Shown: positions 35,091 through 43,682 of the stretch, in pieces
How positions within the stretch are numbered: the first letter of the stretch is position 1
How the letters are laid out: every line of letters starts with the position of its first letter
NCBI RefSeq assembly: GCF_937981295.1
Contig: NZ_CALJPC010000092.1
Coordinates: 1 to 49,804 of the forward strand
Direction: 5' to 3'
Length of the DNA: 49,804 nt
Source of the DNA: an uncultured Campylobacter sp.
Lineage (GTDB): Bacteria; Campylobacterota; Campylobacteria; Campylobacterales; Campylobacteraceae
Notes under the pieces: model-generated
What the model saw: only the letters and a program-made list of their open reading frames with translations
Databases searched by the model: none
What the model was told of the DNA's origin: nothing
Translations under genes and position numbers: made by a program

Positions 35091-35201
35091 ATGATACGAA
35101 AAGCCCCTGGGCAGCCAGAGAAAATGCTAGAAAGATGCGAAAAAATTCTAAAACAGTGCGGAGAAAATCTAAAAGGATGCGAGGCCAAAGCTTATGAATG
35201 A
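35091..35201 (+). CDS. Possible 36-aa peptide with Cys/Leu heptads
   Basis: A short frame begins at an ATG one base after the preceding stop, eight bases after AAAGGAAG. It encodes a Lys/Glu-rich peptide in which Leu13, Leu20 and Leu27 and Cys16, Cys23 and Cys30 each recur every seven residues, predicting one amphipathic helix with a cysteine stripe. The DNA is three imperfect 21-base repeats (35118-35138, 35139-35159, 35160-35180). Its stop overlaps the start of the antiporter gene by eight bases, so it may act in translational coupling. It could instead be a non-coding repeat; I have no homologue in mind. Confidence 0.35.
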   Translation: MIRKAPGQPEKMLERCEKILKQCGENLKGCEAKAYE

Positions 35202-36333
35202 AATTTACGTCCTAATCGCGCTATCGTTTTTGATTTTTGCTTCGCCCTTTTTGGCTAGCTTAGCTAGAATTCCGCTCTCGCCCATGGAGATAATGCTTGG
35301 CATCATAGCCGCAAATTTAGGGCTTTTGCCGCCAAGTGCGACCTTCGATCTAGCCGCTCAGATCGGCTTTTGCTACCTTATGTTTTTGGCGGGCTGCGAG
35401 GTGGATTTCCGCGCGCTGCTTGCGATGCCGCGCAAAATTTTGCGGCTAATCCTAATCTTTTTGGCGCTACTTTATATCCTAAGCGCGCTTGCGGTTTGGG
35501 TGTTTGAACTGCCGCAGATGCTTATCATCGCCGCACCTCTGATGAGCGTCGGGCTGCTTTCGGCGCTGTATAAGGAATACGGCAAGGATCAAGCGTGGCT
35601 CAATCTCGCGATGCCCGCGGGCGTGATCGGCGAGCTCATCAGCATCGCCGCCCTCACAGTGGGCGGCATCTACCTTAAAAACGGCTTCGGCGTGGAGATG
35701 GCGCTTCATATCGGCGCGCTTTTGGGCTTTTCCGTGGCAGCCTTGGCGGTTTTTAAAGGGCTTGAAATTTTATTTTGGTGGTTCCCCGCGCTAAAAACGG
35801 TCATCATGCCCAAATACGACAAAAACGAAAAGGACGTGCGATTTGCGATGGCGCTGTTTTGCCTCATCTGCGCCGGAGTGATGCTTTTGGGGCTTGAGGT
35901 CGTCATCGGCGCCTTCATCGCAGGCACATTTCTGCCGACCTTTTTCTCTCACAAGGACGACCTCATCGAGAAACTATCGTCGTTCGGCTTTGGCTTTTTG
36001 GTGCCGATATTTTTCATACACACCGGAGCCGTGATCAAGCTGGAGGCGCTTCTTATGCCCGGAGTGATGAGCTTTGCCGTAAGCCTAGCGGCGCTGATGT
36101 TTGGTATCAGACTGCTTGCGAGCGCTACGTTTTTAAGCACTCTGGGGCGCAAAGGTGCGGTGCTTTTCGCGCTATCGTTATCTATGCCGTTAACCCTCGT
36201 CATCGCCACGGCGACGCTTTTTTACTCCACCGCCGCGATATCGCAAGAGATATACTTCGCGATGATCATCGCCTCGCTCATAGAGGCGCTCGCGTCGATG
36301 ATTTTGATAAATTTTATTTACAAGAAATTTTAG
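35194..36333 (+). CDS. Kef-type monovalent cation:proton antiporter
   Basis: The 379-aa protein is a CPA2-family exchanger with about 12 membrane helices and no C-terminal TrkA-N domain. Recognisable features are the N-terminal PLSPMEIMLGIIAANLGLLP, a LMFLAGCEVDFRAL segment near residue 68 and EVVIGAFIAGTFLPTFF near residue 231. The usual substrates are potassium or sodium. It is the last gene of the dcd-topA-phosphodiesterase run. The ATG overlaps the small frame at 35091. The soluble regulatory half of true KefB/C is missing, so regulation would need a partner or differ. Confidence 0.85.
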   Translation: MNEIYVLIALSFLIFASPFLASLARIPLSPMEIMLGIIAANLGLLPPSATFDLAAQIGFCYLMFLAGCEVDFRALLAMPRKILRLILIFLALLYILSALAVWVFELPQMLIIAAPLMSVGLLSALYKEYGKDQAWLNLAMPAGVIGELISIAALTVGGIYLKNGFGVEMALHIGALLGFSVAALAVFKGLEILFWWFPALKTVIMPKYDKNEKDVRFAMALFCLICAGVMLLGLEVVIGAFIAGTFLPTFFSHKDDLIEKLSSFGFGFLVPIFFIHTGAVIKLEALLMPGVMSFAVSLAALMFGIRLLASATFLSTLGRKGAVLFALSLSMPLTLVIATATLFYSTAAISQEIYFAMIIASLIEALASMILINFIYKKF

Positions 36334-36335
36334 GG

Positions 36336-36425
36336 CGGGAATTTTAAAATTTTGAAATTATAGGATTTTGGAATTTTAGAATTTCAAATTTCTGCGAAAT
36401 TTTAGAATTCTATGAAATTTGATTT
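36336..36425. repeat. Dense AATTTT array, ~8-9 nt spacing
   Basis: Right after the antiporter stop, AATTTT or variants appear at about 36340, 36348, 36356, 36372, 36380, 36387, 36398, 36406 and 36416. The tract is over 75% AT and holds no open frame. It separates two convergent genes and could serve as a bidirectional transcription end or simply be slippage-generated DNA. Confidence 0.55.
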
Positions 36426-36459
36426 TATGCGGGACTAAAATGAAGTTAAATTTAAAGCT

Positions 36460-36909
36460 CTATTTTGCACCGCGATTGGTTAAGTCTTGGAGTTCCATAG
36501 TGTAGTTTTCTTTTTGCCATGTTCCGGCATAGCCATAAACTTTCAAAATTTTGAATAGTAAAGCTACTATATCCTTTTTAGAAAGAGTATTTGTGGTTTT
36601 TGGAGTCAATTCCAAAAGTTGCCAAATTCGATGAAGCTTTTTACCTTCATCAAATATATAATCCAATGTGACTTCAATAATTTCACCTTTATGATATAAA
36701 ATCCAAATGCCTTTAGCAAGGCTTGCATGATCATAGTCTGGATCAGGAAAACTATATACTGGCATTAGCCAACAATCTGCATTTCGATCAATAGTCCAAT
36801 CGAGCTCATTAATAAAAGTCTCATAGTATGGATTATATTTGTAGTAAATTTCCCTCAATCCATACTTCTCATCATCCTCTTTGGTGATGATTGCATTTTC
36901 AAATGCCAT
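36460..36909 (-). CDS. Hypothetical protein, 149 aa, AT-rich orphan
   Basis: No family is recognised with confidence. It is a soluble, acidic-aromatic protein rich in Tyr and Trp, with no signal peptide or membrane helix. The ATG is preceded by AAGGAGCGTAG. Codon use differs plainly from the neighbours: AT-rich, with AGA, ATA, TTT and CAA frequent. Together with isolation between convergent and gene-free DNA this suggests horizontal gain. Its size, composition and lone placement are similar to immunity-type or antitoxin-like orphan genes, but that is only an impression. Confidence 0.65.
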   Translation of the reverse strand: MAFENAIITKEDDEKYGLREIYYKYNPYYETFINELDWTIDRNADCWLMPVYSFPDPDYDHASLAKGIWILYHKGEIIEVTLDYIFDEGKKLHRIWQLLELTPKTTNTLSKKDIVALLFKILKVYGYAGTWQKENYTMELQDLTNRGAK

Positions 36910-37306
36910 CTACGCTCCTTGAGATTTAAAATTTAGCGTGCAAGCAGAAATTTCAAGTTCAAATTTTATGCAAAATTTAGCGACGCAGCCGAAAACGGCA
37001 AGCATAGAAATTCCAAACTCGCCGCGCTTAAAGATAGACCGGCGCGCTTGCTGCGACCGCTAACTCCGCTCGCTGCGGATATACTTGCTCTCTAGCCGTA
37101 GCAAAGCAAACGCGGCTCGTCAGCAAAGCTAGCGGCAAAATTAATCTCAACCCATCCGCAAAATGACAAACCGCGCGATCTGCGGGCGGGCTAGCAAAGT
37201 CACGACGAGCCGATTAAAATTAAGCTTTAGCTTGCGGCGCTTAAAAGCCGACTTAAGCCTAGACGCGGTGCGGCGATATGCCGCGATACGGCGTCTAAGC
37301 TTCAAG
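36910..37306. other. Gene-free spacer, 397 bases
   Basis: No gene is supported. The region is GC-rich in its middle with repeated GCTAGC and GGCTCGTC-like words but no open frame. It contains the large stem-loop at 37260-37297 just after the usp stop codon. Confidence 0.5.
37260..37297 (-). terminator. Large two-part stem-loop after usp
   Basis: TAGACGC (37260-37266) pairs with GCGTCTA (37291-37297), and inside it GCGGC (37270-37274) pairs with GCCGC (37280-37284) around GATAT. The structure begins 10 bases after the usp stop. There is no T-run on the minus strand, so it may protect the mRNA 3' end or mark a factor-dependent stop rather than an intrinsic terminator. Confidence 0.4.
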
Positions 37307-38161
37307 CTACATTAGAACCGGAATTTTGGTCTTTTGCAGGAAGTATTTCGACGCGCCGCCTAAGAAGATCTCCTTGATGCCGCTGTCTGAGTGCAAGCCC
37401 GCGACGATGAGGTCGAAATCGCCCGCGTCGGCGTACTCTAGCAGCACCTGCCCCGGGATCTTGCCGTCTGCGTTTAGCGTCTCGAAAGCATCGATATTAA
37501 CGTCGTGCAGAGCCAAATAATCGCTTATTCGGCGCTTTGTTTCGGGGATGCCCTCTTGGAGGTAGTGGTTTGCGGTGATGACGGTGACGGACTTGGCGCG
37601 CTGCAAAAGCTCCAGCCAATTATCAAGCGCTCGCGCAGAGGCCGCAGTACCGGTAAGCGAGACCAAAATTTTATCCGCCCTAAACTCCTTCAGCTTGCGC
37701 GGTATGACGATGCAAGGCTTGCCGCTTTTGGTGACCGCCGCCTCGAACGTGCCGGTAATAGAGCCCGTAGGCGGCACCGAAACCAGCACCAAATCGCAAT
37801 ATTTGGAGTATTTCTCGACCAGCTCGGAGCGAATGCCCACCATATGCCTCAAAGCGGCGCTATTTGGGACGTGATCGTCGTCGTTTTGATCCAAATCGAG
37901 CTTAGCGCATTCGGCGTCGAAGATCGCCCTGATCTCCTCGCGCTCGGCCCTCATCTCATCGCCCGCTGATTTTAAAAATTCCTCCATCAGTACGCCGCCT
38001 TTTAGCGTCATACGGACATTGTAGATCATCTTAGGATCGAGCTGGCACGCCATTATGTTGATGTGCGTACCGAAAAATTTATTCACGAGCAGCGCTCCGT
38101 GTATGCGCTCGGCTAGCTCCTCGCCGCCGCCGATAGGGAAAAAAATCTTTTTAAGCTGCAT
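37307..38161 (-). CDS. Universal stress protein family, tandem domains
   Basis: The 284-aa protein looks like two UspA-type alpha/beta domains in one chain: residues 1-155 (opening QLKKIFFPIGGGEELAERIH and closing with the CDLVLVSVPPTGSITGTFE phosphate loop and KPCIVIPR strand) and 160-284 (ADKILVSLTGTAASARALDN, FDLIVAGLHSDSGIKEIFLG and a terminal IPVLM). The glycine-serine loops suggest nucleotide binding in at least one domain. Such proteins help survival under starvation or oxidative stress. It starts at ATG after AGGAGCG and follows pnp by 21 bases on the same strand. Confidence 0.85.
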   Translation of the reverse strand: MQLKKIFFPIGGGEELAERIHGALLVNKFFGTHINIMACQLDPKMIYNVRMTLKGGVLMEEFLKSAGDEMRAEREEIRAIFDAECAKLDLDQNDDDHVPNSAALRHMVGIRSELVEKYSKYCDLVLVSVPPTGSITGTFEAAVTKSGKPCIVIPRKLKEFRADKILVSLTGTAASARALDNWLELLQRAKSVTVITANHYLQEGIPETKRRISDYLALHDVNIDAFETLNADGKIPGQVLLEYADAGDFDLIVAGLHSDSGIKEIFLGGASKYFLQKTKIPVLM

Positions 38162-38182
38162 CTTTACGCTCCTATTAAAATT

Positions 38183-40297
38183 TTAAGCTAATTCCAGTGA
38201 AATTTTAGTGCCTTTCTGATCGGTCACGCGCACTCGCACCACATCGCCCGCCTTGTAAGGCGTCGTGATAAATTTAGCGCGCAGTAGCCCGTCCACGCCG
38301 TCTCGTAGCGATATGAAGGTACCGAAATCCAGCACGCTTTGCACCACGCCGTCAAACTCCTCGCCGATCTGAAATTTTACCTCTTTGCGTTCACCGCGCG
38401 GCTTGCGAAAATCGCGAGAATTTGAAACTATCGATAAAATTTTCTCTTTCGCGCCCGATACGGCGCTAGCTTTGGCACCCTGGATCTTGACCTCGCCCTT
38501 TTCGCGATCCAGATTGATATTTACGCCGAAGCTTTCGGTGATCTCTTTGATGACCTTGCCACCCTGGCCGATGATGTCGGGGATTTTGCTCGCCTCGACA
38601 CTAAAAATTTCAAGCTTCGGAAGCACATCTTCATTTATGACGATCGCCGCGTCCGCCTGCTCCATAAGACCCAAAATATGCGCGCGAGCCTGCTTTGCCT
38701 GCGCTAGAGCCTCTTTTAAAACCTCCAGGCTGATGCCGCCGAGCTTGATATCCATCTGAAGCGCGGTGATGCCCTCATGGGTGCCCGCGACCTTAAAATC
38801 CATATCGCCGTCGTGATCCTCAAGTCCCATTATGTCGGTTAGTACGGCGTGTTTTTCGCCCTCAAAAATCAAGCCCATCGCGACGCCCGCGACGAGCTTT
38901 AGCGTAGGCACGCCCGCCGCCCGAAGCGATAGCGCGCCGCCGCAGACCGAAGCCATCGAGCTTGAGCCGTTGCTCTCTAAAATTTCGCTCACCACGCGGA
39001 TAGACTGCGGCGAGTTTAGATCGATGCTCGGATATAGCGCTCTTTTGGCTAAATTTCCATGTCCCAGCTCGCGTCTGCCCGGGCTTTTAAGCGGGCTTGC
39101 TTCGCCTACGCAAAAGCCCGGGAAGTTGTAGTTAAACATAAATCTATCGCTGATCGGCTCGAGCTGCGTTAGGCTGTCGCTTAGCTGCGCATCGCTATCG
39201 CCACCCAGTGTGGTAACGACAAGAGCTTGCGTCTGCCCGCGCGTAAATAGGCAGCTTCCATGCGCGCACGGCAGGATATTGGTCTCGATACTGATCGGGC
39301 GCACCTCATCAAGCGCGCGTCCGTCGGCTCTGCGGCGATCTTCGATGATTTGCGTACGGATGATGCCGCGCTTATACTTGCCGATGACGCTAGAGATCAC
39401 CTCTTTGCTCCACTCGTTTTGCGCCGCAGCCTCGGTGGTTAAAATTTGATCCACGATTTTGTTTAGTTCGGTAGCGCGTTCGCTCTTTGCCATCTGATTG
39501 ATCGCCGCTTTGACGGCGTCTTTGTAGTTTGCGTCGATAAAATCCGCGATATCCTCATCCTCGATCTCGGGCTTGTACTCCAGGCTTGCATCGGGCTTTT
39601 TAAGCGGCAAAAAGGCCTCTTCGTAAGCGTTTGAGCCAGCACTTATCGCCTTTGCGGCAAAATCGATCGCATCTACCATCAGATTTTCGCTAAATTCATT
39701 CATCTGCTGCGCGCCGCCATTAATCTGCGGCAGGGAGCGCATCTCGATCATCAAAAGCTCATCGCCGACGCCGGCTACGTAAAGATCGAGCGCGCTAGCT
39801 TTAAGCGCGGAGTTGCTCGGATTTAAGATGAAATTTCCGTTTTGATAGCCTATGCGCACGCCGCAAACGGGCGCTTTAATCGGGATGTCACTAAGATATA
39901 GCGCCGCGGACGCCGCATTAAGAGCGACGACTTGCAGATCGACTTCGGGATCTGCCGATAGCACGTAAACTACGATCTGCGTCGGATATGCATAGCCTTT
40001 TGGAAAGAGCGGGCGCAGCGAGCGATCTATGATGCGGCTGGTTAGCGTCTCAAAATCGCCCGGCTTGGTCTCGCGCTTGATGTAGCCTCCGGGGATTCTG
40101 CCCGCCGCGTACATCTTCTCGATATACTGCACGGTAAGGGGCAAAAAGTCCTCCTGCACCTGCGTCTCTTCGCGCGCTACGGTAGCCAGCACGACGGTAT
40201 TTTTCACGCGCAAAAGCGCCGCGCCCGCGGCTTGTTTCGCAACTTTGTCGATATCGAAAATTTCGGTATTGCCATTTACTTCAATTTTGCACTGCAT
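38183..40297 (-). CDS. pnp: Polyribonucleotide nucleotidyltransferase (PNPase)
   Basis: PNPase degrades RNA 3' to 5' by phosphorolysis and is central to mRNA turnover. The 704-aa protein has two RNase PH domains (first around residues 5-215, with RLPLFPKGYAYPTQIV-like core; second from about 305, with RRADGRALDEVRPI and GSCLFTRGQTQALV), then a KH domain (KIPDIIGQGGKVIKEITE) and a C-terminal S1 domain (FDGVVQSVLDFGTFISL). The ATG follows CAAGGAGA. It overlaps the upstream phosphoribosyltransferase-like gene by 17 bases. Regulation by RNase III is known in E. coli, but the overlap leaves no comparable leader here. Confidence 0.97.
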   Translation of the reverse strand: MQCKIEVNGNTEIFDIDKVAKQAAGAALLRVKNTVVLATVAREETQVQEDFLPLTVQYIEKMYAAGRIPGGYIKRETKPGDFETLTSRIIDRSLRPLFPKGYAYPTQIVVYVLSADPEVDLQVVALNAASAALYLSDIPIKAPVCGVRIGYQNGNFILNPSNSALKASALDLYVAGVGDELLMIEMRSLPQINGGAQQMNEFSENLMVDAIDFAAKAISAGSNAYEEAFLPLKKPDASLEYKPEIEDEDIADFIDANYKDAVKAAINQMAKSERATELNKIVDQILTTEAAAQNEWSKEVISSVIGKYKRGIIRTQIIEDRRRADGRALDEVRPISIETNILPCAHGSCLFTRGQTQALVVTTLGGDSDAQLSDSLTQLEPISDRFMFNYNFPGFCVGEASPLKSPGRRELGHGNLAKRALYPSIDLNSPQSIRVVSEILESNGSSSMASVCGGALSLRAAGVPTLKLVAGVAMGLIFEGEKHAVLTDIMGLEDHDGDMDFKVAGTHEGITALQMDIKLGGISLEVLKEALAQAKQARAHILGLMEQADAAIVINEDVLPKLEIFSVEASKIPDIIGQGGKVIKEITESFGVNINLDREKGEVKIQGAKASAVSGAKEKILSIVSNSRDFRKPRGERKEVKFQIGEEFDGVVQSVLDFGTFISLRDGVDGLLRAKFITTPYKAGDVVRVRVTDQKGTKISLELA

Positions 40298-41000
40298 TAA
40301 TTTTCTCCTTGTTTTTGTTAGTCTCGTGAAACGGCAGATAAAGCGGGCATTTGTTTAAAATTTGCATTATCTCCTCCGCGCTTGAGAGCGTTTTTTCTTT
40401 GTAATAAAAATCCACGTTCACAAAATCTCTGATCTTGTGAACAGTATAAATTCCATCTACTAGCATTGCGATCTCGTCTGCATTATCGCTGCCGATAACG
40501 GGCGTGGCGTAAAAGATCGCTTTGGCGTTTAAGCTTACGAGCGTCTTTATGCAAGTAAGCGCGGTCAGCCCGCTCTCACACCCTTCATCTACCAAGATAA
40601 CGTTTTTTTTCTCCAAATTTCCCAAAAGCTCGCCCTTGCGAAATTTATACATGTTTTTTAAAATTTTCTCCTCATAAAGTCTGTTCGCCTGCCCGTAAAC
40701 GTAATCCAGGCTGATGCCGAAGCTTCGCACGAGCTCATCTACCATCACGATCTCTTGGGTTTCGCTTACGCACGCGATCGCGCATTCCGGATTATTGGGT
40801 GCCAAAACTGGCTCTGTGAATAAAAACTCATAAGCAAGCCCTAGTTTTAGAGCAAGATGGTTTGCGATAGGAAGCGACTCCAGGGATTGAGCGATTATCA
40901 GAAAATTTTCGTTTTTGATCACGGTAGCGGGTAAAATTTCTGCGAGTTTCATCGCGGCGTTGATTTGGCTTTCAAACATCAGCTCAGCTCTAGGCGTCAT
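40281..41000 (-). CDS. Phosphoribosyltransferase-like protein
   Basis: The 239-aa protein has the type I phosphoribosyltransferase look: a central beta strand and acidic loop VILVDEGCESGLTALTCIKTL (about residues 135-155), standing where the PRPP-binding motif occurs, with earlier LPIANHLALKLGLAYEFLF contributing the first loop. The usual Asp-Asp of the PRPP motif is Asp-Glu here, and substrate specificity is unknown. It overlaps pnp by 17 bases and lptD by one base (TAATG), placing it firmly in the purD-RDD-lptD-pnp operon. It resembles ComF or hypoxanthine-type proteins only at fold level. Confidence 0.75.
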   Translation of the reverse strand: MTPRAELMFESQINAAMKLAEILPATVIKNENFLIIAQSLESLPIANHLALKLGLAYEFLFTEPVLAPNNPECAIACVSETQEIVMVDELVRSFGISLDYVYGQANRLYEEKILKNMYKFRKGELLGNLEKKNVILVDEGCESGLTALTCIKTLVSLNAKAIFYATPVIGSDNADEIAMLVDGIYTVHKIRDFVNVDFYYKEKTLSSAEEIMQILNKCPLYLPFHETNKNKEKINAVQN

Positions 41001-43258
41001 TATTTTTCGCTTCCGTATTCGCTATCTACTGAAAAATCATACCCTACTCCGCCGAACGGATAGAAATTTACGAGAAAGTAAATTCCGCGCTCCTTGCTTG
41101 CTTTGCTGTAGCCCGTAGTACTGGTATTTTTAGGCTCAATATCCTCTTGATACACAAAAGAGTAATTCCAACACTTGCGCGTATGAGAAAGTCCCACGCG
41201 CCACATTTTAGAATAAGATCGCTCCAAGTCGTAATCCCAACGCCCAAAAATTTTATTATTCCTAGGCAAATTTACCGAAGCGTTTACGATGCCGTAGTTA
41301 TCTTTCGTATAGCGTTTAGGCTCCATGCTAAGTTTTTCATATTCGTAAGCGTGACTAAGTCCAAAGCTAAAGTCGTCGTTGGAGTAGTTGGCGTAGGTAT
41401 AGACCTTATCGAAGCTTTTATATTTATGCGAGTAGGTAAAGCGGTTTCCGATATTTAGCCCATTTGCAAAATATGCATCGATGCGGTGTTCTAAATCATC
41501 GAACTCATGATCGTCGAAGTCATACCGCTGCTTGACACTATGGCGTAAGAATTTACGTCCGTCTTCATTATAAAAAAACTGCGTCATACTTAAAGCTGCA
41601 TTTTCGTGGGTGTATTCGTCACTAAGCTCGCTTAAGAAGTTATCCTCCCAATAAAGCGAGTCTTGCAAGTTACCCAGCCGTGAGCGATCTACTGCGCCGC
41701 GAGCAAGGTCGTATTTATACTGATGATACTTTAAAATTCTATCCTCGATGTCGCCTTGCTGCCAGCTTGGAATTCTAAAATCCGCCCTCCAGCTCATAGT
41801 GTGATACAAGCTATCGTAAGCCCTGGCTACGTCGGTGTAGAGCGAAAGCTCGGTGTATTGATTAGCGTAGAAAGTGCTTTTATCCTCGCCAAGATCTCCG
41901 TTTGCGTAGTAAAATTTATCGTGCCAATCGATATTGGTCATATACACTCGCTCGGTAAAGGCGAAATTTAAATAATCCGCCAGTAGCGGCGTACTTATAC
42001 TAATCGGTACGTCAAACTCATATTGGCGAGCAGTCGCGCCCTCCCATCTGGTGTAATTACGCGCTTTTGCATCAAGCGAATAGATCAAATTTGGCAGCCC
42101 CAAATCATTGCTAAATTTATGATATTGCAGCGTCGGAAGCTCTTGGACGGTATCTTCGTTGCGGAAGGTATTATCGGCGTTTAGCTTGCTTGTATCGATA
42201 TAGTAGCGTCCGTAAGCGCCAAAATAGTGCTCGTCACCGGTCAAATAATAATTCAGCCGTGAAGTTACGAGCGAATTATCCGCATCGTTGCCAAGACCTC
42301 CCTTTGCCTTCAGATCGTAGTATTCAAGGTCGTTTAGCTGAGTAAAGTCGATCCATAAATTTTCGCGCAGATCGCCGTCTAGCAGATAGGTCGCGAGCTT
42401 GCTGCGATCGTATTGAACTTCAAAGCCGTGATGGCGCTCGTTTTTGTATTCGAGGCGCTTTTGCGCTCTCGAGAAGTTATCGAAAACTCCGCCTCTAATC
42501 TCGCCGTAAGAATACGGCGACTCCGTAAATCGAAATGTCCCGTATACGCCAAAGCCCCTTCTGCTGCGCACCTGCGGATCGAGCTGAAAATCCCAGCTAT
42601 CGTAAGGCGCAAAATAGATCGGTTGCTTGTAGTAAATCCCTTCCTTGCTGATGTAGCCGGCCTCGGGAGGCAGCGAGCCCGTGCGACGCGTACGGTCGGT
42701 CGGGAAGCCGAAATACGGCAGATAGAGCACCGGCACATCACCTACGTAAAATCTTGGATTGAAAAGATGGAGGAATTTGCTATCTTTATTGAGCATGCCG
42801 CTACTAAATTTAATGCGCCAATCAGGATCGGTAACGTTGCAGCTAGATACGCTGGAGCCCTCCACGCGGTAATACTCACTATCGCTGCAGCTCGCGTCGT
42901 TTTGCATCCAAAGCTCAGAGTCCTTGTCCATCATAAAATTTACGTCGGCTTGCTGCTTATCGTTTTTCAGATCGATTTTGACATGCTGCGCGCGCGTAGT
43001 CTCGCTGCTGCCGCGCATCGCATTGACGTTGCCGAAAAGCTCGATGATGCCGTTTTGTTCGTCGTATGTAGCGCGATCGGCGGTGATAAAGTAGTCCTGC
43101 GAATACACCGTTACGTTGCCGCTCGCCTCCGTCAAAAAGCCGTTTTTCTCGACATTATCTGCTATAAGCTCGACGTCTTGGACCTTTGCGCTCGCACTAC
43201 TTGCTAAAAGAGCGCTAAAACTAAGCGCTAGAATTTTAAATTTTTTACTCTTTTTCAA
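41000..43258 (-). CDS. lptD: LPS-assembly outer-membrane protein LptD
   Basis: LptD is the beta-barrel that, with lipoprotein LptE, inserts lipopolysaccharide in the outer leaflet. The 752-aa precursor begins with a signal peptide (Lys-rich, then ILALSFSALLASSASA), followed by an OstA beta-jellyroll (VELIADNVEKNGFLTEASGN, residues about 28-130) and a long C-terminal barrel rich in alternating aromatic and charged residues. Two cysteines around residue 120-140 (ASCSDSE, SVSSCNV) could form the disulfides needed for barrel activation. The start is TTG, lying 14 bases inside the RDD gene. Paired with lpxA in this window, it covers LPS synthesis and export. Confidence 0.93.
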   Translation of the reverse strand: MKKSKKFKILALSFSALLASSASAKVQDVELIADNVEKNGFLTEASGNVTVYSQDYFITADRATYDEQNGIIELFGNVNAMRGSSETTRAQHVKIDLKNDKQQADVNFMMDKDSELWMQNDASCSDSEYYRVEGSSVSSCNVTDPDWRIKFSSGMLNKDSKFLHLFNPRFYVGDVPVLYLPYFGFPTDRTRRTGSLPPEAGYISKEGIYYKQPIYFAPYDSWDFQLDPQVRSRRGFGVYGTFRFTESPYSYGEIRGGVFDNFSRAQKRLEYKNERHHGFEVQYDRSKLATYLLDGDLRENLWIDFTQLNDLEYYDLKAKGGLGNDADNSLVTSRLNYYLTGDEHYFGAYGRYYIDTSKLNADNTFRNEDTVQELPTLQYHKFSNDLGLPNLIYSLDAKARNYTRWEGATARQYEFDVPISISTPLLADYLNFAFTERVYMTNIDWHDKFYYANGDLGEDKSTFYANQYTELSLYTDVARAYDSLYHTMSWRADFRIPSWQQGDIEDRILKYHQYKYDLARGAVDRSRLGNLQDSLYWEDNFLSELSDEYTHENAALSMTQFFYNEDGRKFLRHSVKQRYDFDDHEFDDLEHRIDAYFANGLNIGNRFTYSHKYKSFDKVYTYANYSNDDFSFGLSHAYEYEKLSMEPKRYTKDNYGIVNASVNLPRNNKIFGRWDYDLERSYSKMWRVGLSHTRKCWNYSFVYQEDIEPKNTSTTGYSKASKERGIYFLVNFYPFGGVGYDFSVDSEYGSEK

Positions 43259-43682
43259 TCTCTACCACCAATGTTTTCGCCGCCATATCATGCAGGCTCT
43301 GACGCGAGTTCGTAAAAAGCGCTACCAAAAATCCCATATAAAAGATCATCTCGCTTATCAACCTAACCGCCGCGCGGATCGCTGCAGTAGCGATATCCAT
43401 AGAGCTGCCGTCAGCGCGGACACAATAAATTTTAACCGCAAGCTTGCCTAGCGTCGCGCCGTATAGATAGACAAAAATCGCCTGATATAAAAATTTTATT
43501 ATCGCGTAATGCAAAATGAATTTCGACACGATCTTTTGTACCTCAAGATTGCTTCCGCTCTGCGCCGCTGCGACAAGCTCTGGCTCGTCGATAGCAAATA
43601 GCACAACCACAAAAAGCGTTACGCTCACCGCTTCGTCAATACTAAACGCGATTACGCGCTTGCTAAGCGGAGCGACGATCAA
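43245..43682 (-). CDS. RDD family membrane protein
   Basis: The 145-aa protein has the RDD pattern: an N-terminal Arg (SKRVIAFSIDEAVSV) with an Asp in the first hydrophobic segment, and a later GATLGKLAVKIYCVRADG loop followed by a third hydrophobic stretch (MIFYMGFLVALF). Three membrane helices are expected. The function of the family is unknown; transport has been suggested. It starts at TTG overlapping the purD stop by four bases and overlaps lptD by 14 bases, so it is translated as part of a tightly packed operon. Confidence 0.85.
   Translation of the reverse strand: MIVAPLSKRVIAFSIDEAVSVTLFVVVLFAIDEPELVAAAQSGSNLEVQKIVSKFILHYAIIKFLYQAIFVYLYGATLGKLAVKIYCVRADGSSMDIATAAIRAAVRLISEMIFYMGFLVALFTNSRQSLHDMAAKTLVVEIEKE

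Noticed and set aside
42413..43207. 264-codon plus-strand frame opposite lptD
   Set aside because: Antisense to a well supported gene, no ribosome site, composition typical of a shadow frame.
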